DNA from: Apus apus
Taxonomy: Eukaryota; Chordata; Aves; Apodiformes; Apodidae
Length of the DNA stretch: 64,000 nucleotides
Reading direction: 5' to 3'
Assembly: GCF_020740795.1 (NCBI RefSeq)
Contig: NC_067282.1
Coordinates: forward strand, 145,996,858 to 146,060,857
In this document: one piece after another, positions 61,411-64,000 of the stretch
Numbering within the stretch: position 1 is the stretch's first letter
How the letters are laid out: each line of letters starts with the position of its first letter
Notes under the pieces: generated by a model
What the model saw: only the letters and a program-made list of their open reading frames with translations
Told to the model about the DNA's origin: nothing
The model's database searches: none
Made by a program: the position numbers and the translations under genes

Positions 61411-64000
61411 GTAAGCTGATCATGGGATAACAGTAAATTTCTGTCATGGATCAACAGCTTATATGTAGTGCATTTATTTTAATTCTTTTGGTTTTCTGAA
61501 GTACAGCTATTCATATTTTTTAATCACTTAATACAAACTGCCCTAAACTTATGCTTTAATTTGCTGACGTGAACACTCAGACCGTTCCACATCTGTTAGT
61601 ACTGCTGTCCTGATGTTCTGAAACCAGGCGTACTTAAAGACAGTCTCTGCACAACTGGCTTCTTGTTACGGCTCTGAATGACTTGGAGAATCTCCTTCTT
61701 TGAAATTTAATTTGCATATGTGATGCAAGAAGGAAATACTGATGATGCAATTAATATCACTACTCTGGAAAGCTGATCTGCTGCTTTTGTTTTTTTGGGT
61801 GGGTAGGTTGGCTTGTTTTGGGGTTGTTTTTTTTTTTTTTGAGATCTTTTAAAGATTTTTTCAGTGGAGGTGCAGATTACCATAGAATTAATTGAAGTCT
61901 AATGCTTGCTTTTGTGAATCCTGTGGTGATTTGGAATAGAGGCTGAAAGTCATTTATTCTAGTTACCTTTCTGAGACTTCACTTTCTAATGCTGTGACAG
62001 CTCATGTTGACAGTGAGATTGAAGAAGCTCATCATGTGGGACCAGACTATATGAGTAGCATGTTTTTCATCTTCTTTCTGTGTAGCAAGTACAAAGACTT
62101 AAAATGTAAGTGAAAAGTAGGCTGAACATGTTTACTATAGCATAACTTTTAATATTTGGCTCTCTAAAACTTCACTTTTATGGCCACAAGTAATTATTAT
62201 TTAGGTCCAAAATGGACACCTGATGTCCAGAAGAGTCTGAAGTTTTCATACAGTGCTCAGATTGCACTTCTTTGTCTCCACAGCACTACTCAGATTCTTA
62301 TATCTGAAAAAAGAAATACCTTCTTAAAGTTACAGAGTGCTGCTGGAGCCTGCTTTGATCTGATTTGAGGGAGGACAAAGGAGGAAAGGAATGATCAAGC
62401 AACATGAACATTTTGATAGTGTTACTGAGAAGTTTGATTATGGAATTGTTTGGTGTATCTGTGACTTGGGTATAGTCCAAAGGAGTGAAAACTTTTCTTC
62501 TGACTGTTAATAGGTCATCTTATTGTCATAAAAGATACAGCTGCCATATTCATTGAGACAAAGGATCCCTCTTATTATCTTGCCATTAAAAGATTTAAAA
62601 TATAGATTGGAAGGGACATCTAGATTTCATGTAGATTATTTTCTGCTCAAAGCAGAGACAGCGATGTTGGGTTGCCAGGGGCTTTGTTTGTTTGAATCTC
62701 TATTCTCAGGGATGTTCAAAACACCTTAACAACTGCTGGGCAACCTTTGCAATGTTTGACTTCTTTCTTTCATGAGGAAAAAAACTTTCCTAGTATGTAA
62801 TTGGATTTTTTTTCCCTGCCTCAGCTTGCTTTCTGTCTCTTGTCCTGAGCACCTCTGAGAAGAGTCTGGCTCGGCGGTTTGTTGTTTCCCTTTTCCTTTC
62901 CATTGAGTAGTTGAAGATGGAAAGATCGCTTAAGCTGAACAAGTCCAGTTTCTCTGTCTCTTGTGGGCTTCAGAGGCCTTAATGGCTGGGTGACCTTCCA
63001 CTGGAATCAATTTCTAGATTGAACAGCCAGAGATCTTTTAAATACACGTACTTCTTATAGCAGAGCTGCTACTTTCTCCTAGATTTCTGAAGTATAGGAG
63101 TGTTTCATTATACCATTAACTCAGTTTTCCTGAAGCAGTTTTTCTAGGGGGTAGGGCTTATTTTTAATGGAGACTTGTGGCTGCCACAGATTAAGTTAAA
63201 TAACATTCTCTTCTCTGAATCTTTGTTCCAAATTCTGTTTTGTATCCTTTGAAATTTGATGTATTTTAATGTGCAAACATATTTGGCCGTTTCTGTTGTG
63301 AACAGTGCTATGTGATGCTAATTCCCATGGTGACTTCTTAAGAGCTGTGTTCTAAAAAATTTGCTTTTCTGAAGTTGCTGTCTTTGTCAAGGATGGAAAT
63401 TAAGAACCTTGCTGTAGGGATAAGGAAAATGTGTGCAGTGTGTTCCATAGCTTACAGATTATTCTTGTCAAGTGCCTACAGAAACGTACAGGTACGTGGA
63501 AAGTTGAAAATGGAACCTCTTTCTCAAGATTAGTTAGAAGTCTGCATTTCAGTTCTATTACAAATGCTGAAGATTCAGCTTTGGCATTCTAACCTTGTCT
63601 AGCTTGGGTTAGAATGCTTGTCTTTTACAATGAGGCAAGACATTGCTAATGCACATGATTCTCTGGTCTGGGACCAAACCTGATAGCTTGAAGAGGACCT
63701 CAAGGCCTAATAGAGAAATTACTGATAGTTCTTCAGATACTTGTTTCATGTGTAGACGCACCACATTTCTGCGTTTGTTCTGCTGCTACTGCTGCTAGAT
63801 TTTCTGAAGTAATTGGAAAGTATAAAGGCAGAAATACAGCAAACACTCTCAATTGGGTGGCTGTTTCCTCCTGCTACAAGGTGAACCTGTTTGATTCTAC
63901 AAAGCAGGTGGTGTTTGAATCGAAGGTAGTGAAGTATGAATTTAACCCTGACTGTGAAATGGGCAATGGGAAGATAGGGCTTGAGTCCACCTACTGGAGA
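61411..64000 (+). other. MKRN1: MKRN1 intron 3 (start)
   Basis: From the GTAAGC donor at 61411 to the window end I find no further MKRN1 exon. The expected next exon should begin with two bases completing an Ala or Gly codon and carry the third CCCH finger. A diverged CR1 fragment and short T and G tracts (61795-61841) are the only notable contents. Confidence 0.6.
62660..62890 (-). mobile_element. Old CR1-like fragment
   Basis: On + the words caacctttgcaatgtttgac, ttctgtctcttgtcctgagc and ctctgagaagagtctggctc match the antisense of the same CR1 region as the copy at 60555. It is highly diverged and its ends are uncertain. Confidence 0.6.

Noticed and set aside
1-64000. CRISPR arrays, operons, tRNA or rRNA genes
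   Set aside because: The window is vertebrate nuclear DNA and I found no direct-repeat arrays or recognisable structural RNA genes.

Overview
This is vertebrate genomic DNA, almost certainly from a bird. It carries several CR1 LINE 3' ends, which are the dominant avian interspersed repeat. The genes are split into short exons with GT-AG introns, and a CpG-island promoter is present. Gene order is DENND2A, then MKRN1, both on the + strand, matching the order and relative orientation I recall for human 7q34. No exact species is claimed. All exon models were built by eye from splice sites, reading-frame phase and family similarity.

Layout. (1) About 1-11,218: the last six visible coding exons of DENND2A (+), ending in a stop at 11,216-11,218; the 5' part of the gene lies before the window. 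(2) About 14,440-16,490 (-): a candidate gene I do not recognise, for a small secreted cysteine-rich protein. It has a TATA box, a clear signal peptide and a six-cysteine exon flanked by good splice sites. (3) About 19,647-44,440 (-): a complete 18-coding-exon gene for a 705-residue fusion of pseudouridine-5'-phosphate glycosidase (PsuG) and a PfkB-type pseudouridine kinase (PsuK). It starts with an arginine-rich, mitochondrial-looking leader. All 17 splice junctions keep phase, and the glycosidase and kinase active-site residues are intact. This is the main discovery of the window: human has no gene between DENND2A and MKRN1 and, to my knowledge, no PsuG. (4) About 48,890-61,410 (+): CpG-island promoter and the first three coding exons of MKRN1, an RNA-binding E3 ligase; the remaining exons lie beyond the window. 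(5) Intron 2 of MKRN1 holds a decayed hAT (Charlie/ZBED-type) DNA transposon with terminal inverted repeats, an imperfect 8-bp target duplication and a broken BED-finger transposase on the - strand.

Functionally the genes are separate. DENND2A is a Rab GEF of membrane traffic. The PsuG-PsuK protein should phosphorylate free pseudouridine and then split it to uracil and ribose 5-phosphate, possibly in mitochondria. MKRN1 is a ubiquitin ligase that binds poly(A)-binding protein. The small secreted protein has no assigned role. The rest is introns and intergenic DNA with CR1 fragments and low-complexity tracts.
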